From NIOZ-UU35 sp964344175 (GTDB lineage Bacteria; Chloroflexota; Anaerolineae; Anaerolineales; UBA11858): 64,000 nucleotides of DNA. The position numbers and the translations under genes were made by a program. Under the pieces are notes generated by a model. It was not told the DNA's origin and did not search any database. It saw only the letters and a list, made by a program, of their open reading frames with translations. Positions 50,624-60,600 of the stretch are shown here, piece by piece (positions within the stretch are counted from its first letter, which is position 1; every line of letters begins with the position of its first letter). Location of the stretch: positions 8,168 to 72,167 of the forward strand of contig CAYFMI010000007.1 of assembly GCA_964344175.1 (NCBI GenBank), read 5' to 3'.

Positions 50624-53014
50624 ATGCCCTTTATTGTCGGGGGCAACGTTGGCCCGTATAAAATTACTGAGCAACTAGGGCGCGGGGGGATGGCTACGGT
50701 ATTTAAAGCCTATCATGCCAAACTCGACCGCTATGTGGCGATCAAAGCCTTGCACCCGGCCTTTATGGAAGATCCTAATTTCCTGGCGCGTTTCCAGCGC
50801 GAGGCGCAAGTTGTTGCCCGATTAGAGCACACCAATATTGTGCCGGTGTACGATTATGCCGAACATGAAGGGCGCCCTTATTTGGTGATGAAATTTGTTG
50901 AGGGAGAAACACTGAAGGCGCGCCTGGTGCGAGAGGGTGTTACCCGAGAGCAGGTGTTAGAAATTACAGAAACCGTTGGCGCAGCGCTGGCCTATGCCCA
51001 CCAAGAGGGGATTTTACACCGCGATGTTAAGCCTTCTAATGTATTGCTGGCCGAAGATGGGCGTATTTATCTAGCAGATTTTGGCCTGGCGCGTATTGCC
51101 CAGGCGGGCGAATCGACCCTATCGGGCGATATGATGCTGGGCACGCCGCAGTACATTTCTCCTGAGCAGGCTATGGGAGTCGGCGAGTTAGACGAAGGCA
51201 CCGATATTTACTCCTTTGGGGTGATGCTCTACGAGTTGATTGTGGGGCAAGTGCCCTTTAGCGCCGACACGCCTTTCTCCATTATTCACGATCATATTTA
51301 TACGCCGCTGCCTTTGCCGCGCCAGATCAACGCCTCGATCCCCGAGACCGTTGAGCGGGTTTTACTTAAGGCACTGGCAAAGGAGCGTGGTGATCGCTTT
51401 GAGAGCGTAACCGCATTAGTTGCCGCCTTTGTTCAGGCCTATGGCGATGCAGATGAAATCTTGCCCATTGATCTCGCTCCCCCCCTCGTTGATGATAGCG
51501 CGCCTACTTTACTGCCAACCCCGCCAGAGGCGGTTTCAACAGACAGCCTGCCCTCTGCTGGGGTTGTTGAAGCGCAGCCCGTATCAACAGAGAAAAAGCC
51601 CTGGATAAAACGATTGCGCTGGTGGCAGTTAACGCTTATGGGGGCAGGGGTGGTATTCTGTTGTCTGTTAGTCATGGGTGTCATCAATGAACGCCAGAAA
51701 GAAGCCGGATTGGCAACTGCAACTCCGGCAATCCTGATCGAAGAACTGCGGCGCACGCCTGTTGCAGAAGCGGGGAGCGAGCTTGATTTGGCCCTTCAAG
51801 GTGTTAGGGAGAATCCTGAAGATCCTTACGCCTACATTGATGCAGCCGCTGCCTATTATGATAGTAATCAGCAACGGCAAGCCAATGCTGCCCTAGATCA
51901 AGCGGTTGCCTTCAGTCAGGGGGAGTATGAAGTTTATCGCAAAGTTGGTGTGATTCTGATGGAGCAGCAGGCCTGGCTGGATGCCTCTCGACATTACCTG
52001 GAAATGTTAAGCCTATTCCCCGAAGGGTTGGATGATGAGGCTCTCGAGAACTTTCATAAAGCGGCGTATATTGCATCGGGCACGCCCGTTGCTTCTGATG
52101 GCATCCCAATTTATGCGGTTGCCGATTTCGACCCGGCCTTTGAGCGTGTGTTGAAGGCGCGCAATGTGCTTTACACCGGCACGTTGGACGAGGCTCAGGC
52201 AATTATTACCGAGGTTTTAAACGCCTACCCTGATTATCCAGAAGCCAAGTTGCTGCAAGCTGAAATCTTCATGCAGCAAGGAGATGTTGGCACCGCTGAT
52301 GAATACGCCAGCTATTTAATGGCGCGTGATGATGTGCCGGGTTGGATTCTTGACTTTGTCAACGTTTATCTTTATCGCGAGCAGAGTGATTTTGCGATCA
52401 CAAATAAAATTGATGAACTTCGGGAAGCTGTCAAGGATGCCCCCGATGATCCCTGGCTGCGCCTGGAACTTGTATCGGCGCTGCTTTCGGGGGAGGTCTT
52501 TAGTGATGTTGAGGCTGAATTGCGCAAGGCGCTTGAATTGTCGGGTGATGACCCGGCTGTATATTTCCGTGCTGGAGAAATTCTGGCCGAGAACAATTTG
52601 TATATCTTCGCAGTAGGGTTATATGTGGATGCAGTCAACCTCAGCGGCCAACCCATGAGTGACGAAGTCGGCCAACAAATTGCCGAGTGGCTTTATCAGG
52701 GCGCTGTTACCGAAAACGCTATCGAAGCCATTGAAAGTCATGCCGATGAACTTGATCCGCTCATGTTGGAAGTAGCCCGCATCCGCTACACCCTGCATCA
52801 CGAAGATCGCGAAGTCGCCCGTTACAAACTTGATACAGTTAAAGAACAATATCCCAATGCGCCAGAGTTATTCTTGCTTGAGGCAGAAATCAACTATATC
52901 ATCGGTGATGAAACACTGGCTTTCGAGCAATGGAAAGTGATCTCTAACGATCTTGAAGCGCCAGATTGGGTGCGTGAGCAGGCTCGTATTTTCTTAGAAA
53001 AACTAAAACAATGA
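50624..53014 (+). CDS. Ser/Thr protein kinase with membrane helix and outer TPR region
   Basis: 796 residues. The kinase domain (about 9-270) is complete: GRGGMATVF, VAIKALHP, LHRDVKPSNVLL, ADFGLARI, activation loop STLSGDMMLGTPQYISPEQ. A Pro-rich linker leads to one membrane helix (about 337-358, WWQLTLMGAGVVFCCLLVMG). The outer 430 residues are built of TPR-like helical repeats (ENPEDPYAYIDAAAAYYDS, YPDYPEAKLLQAEIFMQQGD and others) in place of PASTA repeats. It lies between pgk and tpiA, 9 bp before tpiA, so glycolytic flux may be a target or cue. Confidence 0.92.
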   Translation: MPFIVGGNVGPYKITEQLGRGGMATVFKAYHAKLDRYVAIKALHPAFMEDPNFLARFQREAQVVARLEHTNIVPVYDYAEHEGRPYLVMKFVEGETLKARLVREGVTREQVLEITETVGAALAYAHQEGILHRDVKPSNVLLAEDGRIYLADFGLARIAQAGESTLSGDMMLGTPQYISPEQAMGVGELDEGTDIYSFGVMLYELIVGQVPFSADTPFSIIHDHIYTPLPLPRQINASIPETVERVLLKALAKERGDRFESVTALVAAFVQAYGDADEILPIDLAPPLVDDSAPTLLPTPPEAVSTDSLPSAGVVEAQPVSTEKKPWIKRLRWWQLTLMGAGVVFCCLLVMGVINERQKEAGLATATPAILIEELRRTPVAEAGSELDLALQGVRENPEDPYAYIDAAAAYYDSNQQRQANAALDQAVAFSQGEYEVYRKVGVILMEQQAWLDASRHYLEMLSLFPEGLDDEALENFHKAAYIASGTPVASDGIPIYAVADFDPAFERVLKARNVLYTGTLDEAQAIITEVLNAYPDYPEAKLLQAEIFMQQGDVGTADEYASYLMARDDVPGWILDFVNVYLYREQSDFAITNKIDELREAVKDAPDDPWLRLELVSALLSGEVFSDVEAELRKALELSGDDPAVYFRAGEILAENNLYIFAVGLYVDAVNLSGQPMSDEVGQQIAEWLYQGAVTENAIEAIESHADELDPLMLEVARIRYTLHHEDREVARYKLDTVKEQYPNAPELFLLEAEINYIIGDETLAFEQWKVISNDLEAPDWVREQARIFLEKLKQ

Positions 53015-53022
53015 GGTGAACA

Positions 53023-53793
53023 ATGCGAACGAAATTCGTTGCTGGAAACTGGAAAATGAATAATACGATTGCCGACACCCGGCAATTATTAACCGAGTTG
53101 ATCCTGGCTTTGCAGCCTCTCGATACGGTTGAAAAAGCGGTTTGTCCTTCCTTTATGTCGTTGCCAATGGCTGCAAAATTATTGGCCGATACTGGCATTG
53201 GGCTTGGCGCACAAAATATGTATTGGGAAGAGAGCGGGGCCTATACCGGTGAGGTCGCGCCGGGTATGGTGGCGGAATTATGCCAATACATTATCATTGG
53301 TCACTCAGAACGCAGGCAGTATTTCGGTGAAACCGATGAAACCGTCAACCGCAAAGTGAAGACTGCCCTGGCGCATGGGTTGACCCCAATCGTTTGCATT
53401 GGTGAGTCCTTGGGTGAGAAGCAGGCCGGCCGCACAGGCGAAGTTGTCGCCCGGCAGGTGCGCGGCGGTTTAGCAGATTTGACCCCGCAGGATGGGGCGA
53501 AATTGGTCATCGCTTACGAACCAATCTGGGCGATTGGCACCGGGTTAGCGGCCACTCCTGAAGATGCCAATGCCATTCATCGCGATAGCGTGCGTGACTC
53601 GCTGGCAGCGTTGTTCGGTGAAGACACTGCTCAACAAATTCGAATTCAATATGGCGGCTCGGTCAAGCCAGATAATGCCGCCGGATTCTTCATGCAATCT
53701 GATATTGATGGCGCGCTGGTGGGGGGCGCCAGCCTCAAAGCCGATTCCTTCGCAGCCATTGTCAGAGCTGCTGCCGAAATAGACATCCCCTAA
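53023..53793 (+). CDS. tpiA: Triosephosphate isomerase
   Basis: 256 residues. GNWKMNN (Asn and Lys of the active site, about 8-14), IIGHSERRQYFGE (catalytic His near 93), AYEPIWAIGTG (catalytic Glu, about 165-175) and the phosphate loop IQYGGSVKPDNA. It interconverts dihydroxyacetone phosphate and glyceraldehyde-3-phosphate. It starts 9 bp after the kinase stop, with AGGTG as ribosome site, so it is very probably co-transcribed with the kinase. Confidence 0.97.
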   Translation: MRTKFVAGNWKMNNTIADTRQLLTELILALQPLDTVEKAVCPSFMSLPMAAKLLADTGIGLGAQNMYWEESGAYTGEVAPGMVAELCQYIIIGHSERRQYFGETDETVNRKVKTALAHGLTPIVCIGESLGEKQAGRTGEVVARQVRGGLADLTPQDGAKLVIAYEPIWAIGTGLAATPEDANAIHRDSVRDSLAALFGEDTAQQIRIQYGGSVKPDNAAGFFMQSDIDGALVGGASLKADSFAAIVRAAAEIDIP

Positions 53794-53848
53794 AATAAGG
53801 TCATAGCCTCATCGTACGCGGCGGCCCAAGCGCTTTTTCAAGCAATCG

Positions 53849-54613
53849 ATGCCAATGTGGTCTTCCCTCGACGGATTACCCTGGGTAATCCTCACATTGA
53901 TCCCCTTCATCTTTTTGCAGCGTGCTCTGCATTACGAGATGCAGGCGGTCTTTTTACTACTGACGCGCCGCAGTGATATTGCCCTGGCGGTATTCTCTTT
54001 TTTGCTTTTACCGGGTGTTTTGTTGCACGAACTCAGCCATTGGGCGATGGCGAAACTGTTGCGTGTGCGTACGGGACGATTCTCGTTGCTGCCGCAGCAG
54101 CTTCCGGATGGACGCTTGTTGATGGGGTATGTGGAAACCGCGCCGACCGATATGTTGCGTGATGCCCTAATTGGGGCGGCTCCGCTGATCACTGGGGGAA
54201 TCTTTGTGGCCTATGCCGGGCGGACTCGCCTGGGGTTGCTGCTCATGTGGGATGCATTGACCCGCCTCGATGTTGTTCAGGCCGCGGCCAACGTAGCAGA
54301 ATTGTTAACCCGCCCTGATTTTTGGCTGTGGTTCTACTTGACCCTGGCCGTTAGCAGCACCATGCTGCCTTCGACCTCCGACCGGCGTAAATGGCTGCCC
54401 GTAATTTTGGGAGTTGTTATCCTATTAGCTTTAGGGGTGATCGCCGGAGCCGGTTCGTGGATGTTGCAACATTTAGCGCCGCCGCTGAACGAAGCCTTGC
54501 GCGCCAGCGCAGTCATGCTAGCCATGAGCGCTATCATTCATTTTGTGGCGCTTGTCCCCATGCTTCTACTCCGCCGCCTGTTGAGTAAAATCTTAAGATT
54601 AGACGTCGTCTAG
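53849..54613 (+). CDS. Membrane protein with HExxH metalloprotease-like motif
   Basis: 254 residues, about six membrane helices. The motif LLHELSHWAMAKLL (about residues 58-71) is an HExxH zinc site placed inside a hydrophobic segment, as in site-2 and M50-type intramembrane proteases. A second ligand motif (NxxPxxxxD) is not evident. A short loop, FSLLPQQLPDGRLLMGYVE, follows as in related membrane proteins. It may be an intramembrane protease or a degenerate relative. No ribosome site precedes the ATG. Probably the last gene of the tpiA transcript. Confidence 0.7.
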   Translation: MPMWSSLDGLPWVILTLIPFIFLQRALHYEMQAVFLLLTRRSDIALAVFSFLLLPGVLLHELSHWAMAKLLRVRTGRFSLLPQQLPDGRLLMGYVETAPTDMLRDALIGAAPLITGGIFVAYAGRTRLGLLLMWDALTRLDVVQAAANVAELLTRPDFWLWFYLTLAVSSTMLPSTSDRRKWLPVILGVVILLALGVIAGAGSWMLQHLAPPLNEALRASAVMLAMSAIIHFVALVPMLLLRRLLSKILRLDVV

Positions 54614-54617
54614 CGAT

Positions 54618-54660
54618 GAGGATGTATGCGCAGGGCATACATCCCTGCGCATACATCCTC
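54618..54660. terminator. Large hairpin between convergent genes
   Basis: A perfect 18-bp stem GAGGATGTATGCGCAGGG / CCCTGCGCATACATCCTC (54618-54635 and 54643-54660) with loop CATACAT, between the HExxH protein gene (+) and upp (-). There is no T-run on either side, so it may act as an mRNA-end stabiliser rather than a classic terminator. Confidence 0.65.
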
Positions 54661-54665
54661 GGGCA

Positions 54666-55292
54666 TTATCCTGTGCCAAATTGGCGGTCTCCGGCATCGC
54701 CCAGGCCGGGGACAATATAGCCATGCTCGTTGAGGTGTGTATCGATGGCGCCGACATGAATGGGAACATCCGGGTGGGCTTCTTGCAAGGCGGCAACCCC
54801 CTCTGGGGCTGCCAGGATCCCCACAAATTTTATTTTGTTCACTCCCCACTCTTTGAGAATATCCACCGTAGCAACCGCCGATCCGCCTGTCGCCAGCATC
54901 GGATCCAAAATCAGGCATACCGATACGGTGGGGGCAACGGGCAGTTTGTTATAGTACGAAACCGGCTTAAGCGTGCGCTCATCGCGATAAAGACCAATAT
55001 GCCAAACTTCGGCGCTGGGCATCAGCTCCCAGATGCCTTCTACCATACCAAGCCCGGCCCTCAAAATGGGCACCAGCCCGACGGGTTCTTTGAGTTCATT
55101 CCCCTGCATTTTTGCCAGCGGTGTTTCGACCTGGCGCGGCGCAATTTGCAGGTCGGCGGTGGCCTCATAGGCCAATAGTGCTGAGACCTCACGTACCAAC
55201 TCGCGGAACTTTTTCGAGAGGGTGTGAATGTCTCTCATGCGGGTGATCTTATGGGCAACGAGGGGGTGTGGGGATTCGAATACATTGCTCAT
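54666..55292 (-). CDS. upp: Uracil phosphoribosyltransferase
   Basis: 208 residues, the usual length. HPLVAHKITRMRD at the N-terminus, VPILRAGLGMVEG (about 77-89), the PRPP-binding CLILDPMLATGGSAVATVDILK (in pieces, about 125-145), and the uracil-binding C-terminus PGLGDAGDRQFGTG. It salvages uracil to UMP. GGAGGAATATC before the ATG supports the start. A complete palindromic repeat lies in the interval to ruvB, next to its promoter region. Confidence 0.97.
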   Translation of the reverse strand: MSNVFESPHPLVAHKITRMRDIHTLSKKFRELVREVSALLAYEATADLQIAPRQVETPLAKMQGNELKEPVGLVPILRAGLGMVEGIWELMPSAEVWHIGLYRDERTLKPVSYYNKLPVAPTVSVCLILDPMLATGGSAVATVDILKEWGVNKIKFVGILAAPEGVAALQEAHPDVPIHVGAIDTHLNEHGYIVPGLGDAGDRQFGTG

Positions 55293-55314
55293 GATATTCC
55301 TCCTTCAATAATGG

Positions 55315-55426
55315 TAGGACTTACGCAGTTCGATGAAAGATATTCCGGAAATAGGGGTGTGTGGGGCGCGAAGCGCCCCACACACCCCTATTTCCGGGCT
55401 TCCCCTGTGTAAGTGCGTAACTCCTA
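55315..55426 (+). mobile_element. 112-bp miniature element with 53-bp palindrome
   Basis: Terminal inverted repeats TAGGACTTACGCAGTT (55315-55330) and, on the other strand, TAGGAGTTACGCACTT (55426-55411): 14 of 16 bp match. The centre is a perfect 25-bp stem with loop GAA (55345-55397). The element is flanked by AATGG on both sides (55310-55314 and 55427-55431). If TA belongs to the target instead, it would fit a TA-targeting transposon. It has no coding capacity. Related partial copies lie at 18625, 47975 and 48092. Confidence 0.78.
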
Positions 55427-55506
55427 AATGGGTTGAAAAGTTCTCGACTGCGTTTATTATAGCCTGATTTGTCACCCTGACGCAGCGTGTCGCCGGTAAA
55501 CCATTG

Positions 55507-55512
55507 TATAAT
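55507..55512 (+). promoter_or_regulatory. -10 box of ruvB, leaderless start likely
   Basis: TATAAT at 55507-55512, 6 nt before the ruvB ATG, in CCATTGTATAATTGACCC. No ribosome site lies between. Confidence 0.5.
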
Positions 55513-55518
55513 TGACCC

Positions 55519-56544
55519 ATGAGCGAACATCAAAACCGAGTCGTGGACCCTGAAACGAAGCCTGGCGATGGCCTGGATCATGCTTTGCGCCCAACCCGCC
55601 TGGCAGATGTCATTGGGCAGACGCAAATTAAAGAGAATATTCAAATTCTTATCGAGGCCGCCAAACAGCGTGCCGAAGCTTTAGATCATGTACTCTTTTA
55701 TGGCCCTCCGGGGCTGGGGAAAACCACCCTGGCGCATGTGCTAGCCAATGAGATGGGGGTGAACATCAAAGTGACTGCCGGGCCTGCCATTGAGCGGGCC
55801 GGTGATCTGGCCGCTATTCTGACGAATTTGCGCGCTGGCGATGTGCTTTTCATCGACGAGATCCACCGCCTAGGGCGGGCAGTAGAAGAAATTCTCTATC
55901 CGGCCATGGAAGATTATGCCCTCGATATTGTCATTGGCAAAGGCCCTTCAGCGCGCTCTGTGCGTCTAAAGTTGCCGCGCTTCACTGTGGTTGGCGCGAC
56001 CACGCGCCTGGCGCTGATCACGGCTCCCTTGCGGGCGCGCTTCGGCGCCACCTTCCGGCTAGATTATTACGACCTGCCTGCCATGCAAAAAATCATCACC
56101 CGGGCTGCTGATAAGCTTGAAGTCCCGGCAGAAGTGGATGGCATCCGGGCGATTGGGCAGCGAGCGCGTGGCACGCCGCGTGTTGCCTTGCGCCTGCTGC
56201 GACGGGTGCGCGATTTCGCTCAGGTACGCGCCGATGGCGTTGTCACGCCCGATGTGGCTTTGCAAGCCCTGGATTTGCTCAATATTGATGCCCGCGGGCT
56301 AGACGATATGGATCGCCGCGTCCTGAAGTCGATCATCGAGAAGTACGGCGGCGGGCCGGTGGGGCTTTCGACCATCGCGGCCTCCATCAGCGAAGAAGCC
56401 GATACGATTATGGATGTCGTTGAGCCGTATCTGATGCAATTGGGCTTTCTGGAGCGCACTTCTCAGGGGCGTGTGGCAACCCCTGCGGCGTATCAGCATT
56501 TGGGCTTAACGCCGCCCCATCGGCAGCAGCCCAAGTTACTTTGA
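55519..56544 (+). CDS. ruvB: Holliday junction branch migration ATPase
   Basis: 341 residues. RPTRLADVIGQTQIKENI, Walker A YGPPGLGKTTLA (about 60-71), Walker B LFIDEIHRLGR, sensor 1 VGATTR and the arginine finger region LRARFG, then the C-terminal winged helix (GGGPVGLSTIAASISEEADTI in pieces; about 265-330). It forms hexamers that drive branch migration with RuvA; neither ruvA nor ruvC is nearby. Followed by queA 60 bp downstream. Confidence 0.97.
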   Translation: MSEHQNRVVDPETKPGDGLDHALRPTRLADVIGQTQIKENIQILIEAAKQRAEALDHVLFYGPPGLGKTTLAHVLANEMGVNIKVTAGPAIERAGDLAAILTNLRAGDVLFIDEIHRLGRAVEEILYPAMEDYALDIVIGKGPSARSVRLKLPRFTVVGATTRLALITAPLRARFGATFRLDYYDLPAMQKIITRAADKLEVPAEVDGIRAIGQRARGTPRVALRLLRRVRDFAQVRADGVVTPDVALQALDLLNIDARGLDDMDRRVLKSIIEKYGGGPVGLSTIAASISEEADTIMDVVEPYLMQLGFLERTSQGRVATPAAYQHLGLTPPHRQQPKLL

Positions 56545-56604
56545 AAGCTATGCGCCAAAAATAGAAGGGCATGCAAAATGCCGCAATATTGTGGATAACG
56601 CGTT

Positions 56605-57624
56605 GTGAAAACCGCTTATTTCGATTACGATTTACCGGAAGAATATATTGCTCAGACGCCTGTGGAACCGCGCGATGCTGCGCGGCTGCTGGTTTTGCGG
56701 CGGGATGCCGATGATCTGGAACATGCGATCTTCCGCGACTTGGGAGGCTACCTGCGCCCGGGCGATTTACTTGTCCTCAACCAGACGCGCGTCATCCCGG
56801 CGCGTGTTTTCGGCCATAAGATTCCCACCGGGGGGCGCATCGAGTTGTTGCTGCTCAAGCCGCGCCAACCCCAGCTTTGGGAGGCGCTGGTCGGCGGCAA
56901 AGGCCTCCGGCCTGGGAAAGCCATCCAGCTTGAAGACGGCCCTCAGGCTGAGATTGTGGACGATTTGGGCGGCCCGCGCCGCCTGGTGCGCTTTGGTGAA
57001 GCGATGATGGATTACTTGAATACCAGGGGCCATATGCCGCTGCCGCCCTACATCCATGAGCGGCTGACCGATCCGGAGCGTTATCAAACGGTGTATGCCC
57101 AAAATCTGGGTTCGGCCGCAGCTCCCACAGCCGGGTTGCATTTTACCAACTCTTTACTCGGTAAGCTGCGCGCTCAGGGGGTGGGTTTTGCTGGTGTTAC
57201 TCTGCATGTTGGATTAGACACTTTCGCCCCCGTCCACGAAGACGATCCGCAGGAGCACGCCATTCACACCGAATGGTGCCAACTCCCCCCGGAGACAGCA
57301 CAAGCCATCTTGAAAACGCGTCAGGCCGGGGGGCGCGTGATTGCTGTGGGAACCACCAGTGTCCGCACCCTCGAGTCGGCGCAGCATCAGGGATCTTCCA
57401 CCGTGATTGCGCCCTTCGAAGGCCCCACCGACTTGTTCATCTTGCCAGGGTATACCTTCAAAGTTGTGGATGGCATGATTACCAATTTTCATTTGCCGCG
57501 TTCCACCCTGATGATGCTGGTAAGCGCCTTTGCCGGGCGTCAGCGCATCCTTTCGGCCTATGCGGCAGCCGTGCAAGAGGGCTATCGGTTCTATTCCTTT
57601 GGTGATGCCATGCTAATTCTGTAG
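56605..57624 (+). CDS. queA: S-adenosylmethionine:tRNA ribosyltransferase-isomerase
   Basis: 339 residues from GTG or the in-frame position equivalent to MKTAYFDYDLPEEYIAQ. Motifs: LPEEYIAQTPVEPRDAARLL, GDLLVLNQTRVIPARVFG, MPLPPYIHE, SAAAPTAGLHFT, and the C-terminal GTTSVRTLES and MITNFHLPRSTLMMLVSAFAG pieces. It moves the ribosyl part of SAM onto preQ1-tRNA, giving epoxyqueuosine. It works after Tgt, encoded at 26912. Confidence 0.96.
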   Translation: MKTAYFDYDLPEEYIAQTPVEPRDAARLLVLRRDADDLEHAIFRDLGGYLRPGDLLVLNQTRVIPARVFGHKIPTGGRIELLLLKPRQPQLWEALVGGKGLRPGKAIQLEDGPQAEIVDDLGGPRRLVRFGEAMMDYLNTRGHMPLPPYIHERLTDPERYQTVYAQNLGSAAAPTAGLHFTNSLLGKLRAQGVGFAGVTLHVGLDTFAPVHEDDPQEHAIHTEWCQLPPETAQAILKTRQAGGRVIAVGTTSVRTLESAQHQGSSTVIAPFEGPTDLFILPGYTFKVVDGMITNFHLPRSTLMMLVSAFAGRQRILSAYAAAVQEGYRFYSFGDAMLIL

Positions 57625-57631
57625 AGAATTT

Positions 57632-60600
57632 ATGAGCGCGCTTTCGAACACTTTAGGCTATCGAAGATTTTTTGAGAATATCCCGATTGGGATCTATCGC
57701 ACGACGCCGGATGGCAAAATTGTCGATGCCAACCCGGCCCTGGTGCGCATGCTGGGGTTTTCGAGCAAAGCAGCCCTGCTGGCGACCGGTATTCGTGAAC
57801 TCTATGTCGATATCAATGAGCGCCATCGTCAGCAAGCCATTTTGGCACAAGATGGCGCCATTAATGATTTTGAACTTCGCCTGAAACGAGCCGATGGCGA
57901 GGTCATCTGGGTGCATGATAGTGCATTCCTGGTGCAGGACGACGAGGCCAACAACTTGTATTACGAAGGCAGCATGATCGAAATTTCTGAACGCAAACGT
58001 TTGGAGTTTGCCCGTAGTGCGCAAGTTCGCTTTCAGGAGGTGCTGGCCAGTTTAGGGCAGTATGCGCTCAGCGAGGTGGACGTGCAGGCTGTTTTTGAGG
58101 ATGCAGTAGTTTTACTTGTGCGTTTACTCGAAGTCGATTTTGGCAAGGTACTCGAAATTGTACCGGAGAAAAACTCTCTTCTGATGAAAGCCGGAATTGG
58201 CTGGGAGAAAGGCCTGGTTGGAAAAGCAACTGTCAATATGGCGAGGGATTCGCAAGCCGGTTATACGCTGTTGACCAATAAACCAGTGATTGTCGAAGAC
58301 CTGGCTAATGAAGAGCGTTTTGTCGGTCCGCCATTGCTTATCGATCATGGAGTTGTCAGCGGCATGAGTGTCATCATCGGGGATGTTGAGCGCCCGTACG
58401 GGGTGCTAGGGGTGCATGCCCGGCAGCGCAGAACTTTCAACAGAGTCGAGGTTAATTTTCTCCAATCTATTGCCAATATTCTCGCCGAGACCGTGCGCCA
58501 GCGTCAGACTCAGGAATCGTTGCGGACGAGCGAAGCGCGTTTTCGCGCCCTCTTTGAGAATGCCGGGGATGCTATCCACGTAACCAACGAAGCTGATGAG
58601 ATTATCGATGCCAATTCGAGAATTTGCGAAATGTTGGGATACTCGCGGGACGAACTTTTACAGTTGCGCATCCCCGATATCCAGGCCCCAGAGATGCGCG
58701 GTGAAGCCGGCAACGTTGTGCAGGGTGAATTTTCCCGATATGGCAGCACGGCCTTTGAAGCGCTCAATATCAGCAAAACGGGTGAACGCATCCCGATAGA
58801 AGTGTGCCTCTCCCGAGTGCGTTCGGGGGGTGAATATGTCTATTACTCCATCTTGCGCGACTTGCGCCCCCGCATCCAGGCCGAACAGGCCTCGCGCGCC
58901 AGCGAGATCCGCTTGCGGACGTTGATAGAACACGCCCCTTTCTCCGTGGAAATTTATCGCCCCGATGGGATTTTGATGCAAGTCAACCGCGCCTGGGAGA
59001 CAGTGTGGGGTGTCGAACGCGAAGTTGTCCTGGGGAAGCATAATGCCCTTGAAGACCCGCAGATTAAAGCTTTGGGTATTTTCGACTATATTCAAGACGC
59101 TTTTTTGGGTGGCGAGGGTGAAATTCCGCCCGTTGAATATCGCTCACCCGATACCCCCGAACGTGTTCTGTGTTTGCGGACGCGCTATTTCCCGCTTCGG
59201 AGGGATACGGGGGAGATTATTAACGTTGTCGTGATTAGCGAAGATGTCACCCTGCAAAAAGAAATAGATCATGTGCTGCGCGAAAACGAAGCCCGTTTCC
59301 GAATGATCTCGGAAATGACATCCGATCTGGCCTACGCCTATACAGTGGATGAAAACAAACGTCTAAAAATTCTTTGGACAACGGGTGCGCTGGAGAAAAT
59401 TACCGGATTTACAGAACCTCAATTATCTGCACAGGGAGGCTGGGAAGCGCTAATACTCTCGGATGATGTTCGAATTCCGCTACGCCAATTGGAAACTTTG
59501 CTCAGTGGAAAAGAACAAGAAGTGCAATATCGCATTCGGGCGCGTACGGGCGAAGAACGCTGGGTGCAAGATTTTGCCCGCCCCATTATTGATGAAAAGA
59601 CCGGTGATGTAACGATGATTGTAGGGGCGTTGCGCGATATTACCGAGCAAAGACAACGCGAGCAAGAACGCACCGCTGTGTACAAGACCCTCACGACGGT
59701 CATGGAAAGTATTGACGCGCAAATTTACGTCGCCGACCTGGAAACCTATGAAATTCTCTACATGAATACGGTAATGAAAAAGGCTTTTGGGAATGATCTC
59801 ACCGGACAAATGTGTTACCAGGCATTTCGCGGCGAGAAAGTGCCCTGTGATTTTTGCTCGAATCCCAAATTGGTGCTTGAGAATGGATTACCCGCCGAAC
59901 CACATGTTTGGGAAGGGCAAAACCCGCTCACCGGACGTTGGTATGTCAATCACGACCGCGCCATACGCTGGCACGATGGCCGCCTGGTGCGCATCCAAAT
60001 TGCCACCGATATCACGGAGCGTAAACAGATCGAAGTTGAGTTGGTACAGCATCGCGATCATCTGGAGCGACTTGTTTCTGAGCGCACTGCCGAACTTCAG
60101 GTACGCATCAAACATGTCGAAAACCTGAATAGCGGTATGGTCAATTTGATGGCCGACTTGCAAGTTGCCAACCAGCGAGCGACTGAAAGCGCTGAACGCC
60201 TGGCGGCTGCCAACCGCGAATTAGAGGCCTTTGCCTATTCGGTTTCTCACGACCTGCGCGCCCCTTTGCGCGGGATTAATGGCTTTGCTCAAATACTTGC
60301 CGAGCGCCACCGAGACGATCTCAGCGAAGAAGGCCAGCGCTATGTCGATTATGTTGTCCAATCGGGTGAGCGCATGGCTTTACTGATCGAAGATCTGCTG
60401 CAATACTCGCGCATGGGCCGCCGCGCCGTGCGCTCAATGCCGCTGGATTGTGCCCAGGTTGTTACTGAGGTGATCACTGCGCTTGAACCGATGATGGAAG
60501 AAGCCCAGGCTCGCATTGAAACCCCTAGCGACTTTCCCACAGTCCATGGGGACCGCACTTTACTATCCCAGGTGTTTAGCAATCTGATCGAGAACGCCAT

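Noticed and set aside
54681..55178. 165-codon plus-strand frame opposite upp
   Set aside because: Exactly antisense to the conserved uracil phosphoribosyltransferase, whose motifs fix the coding strand.
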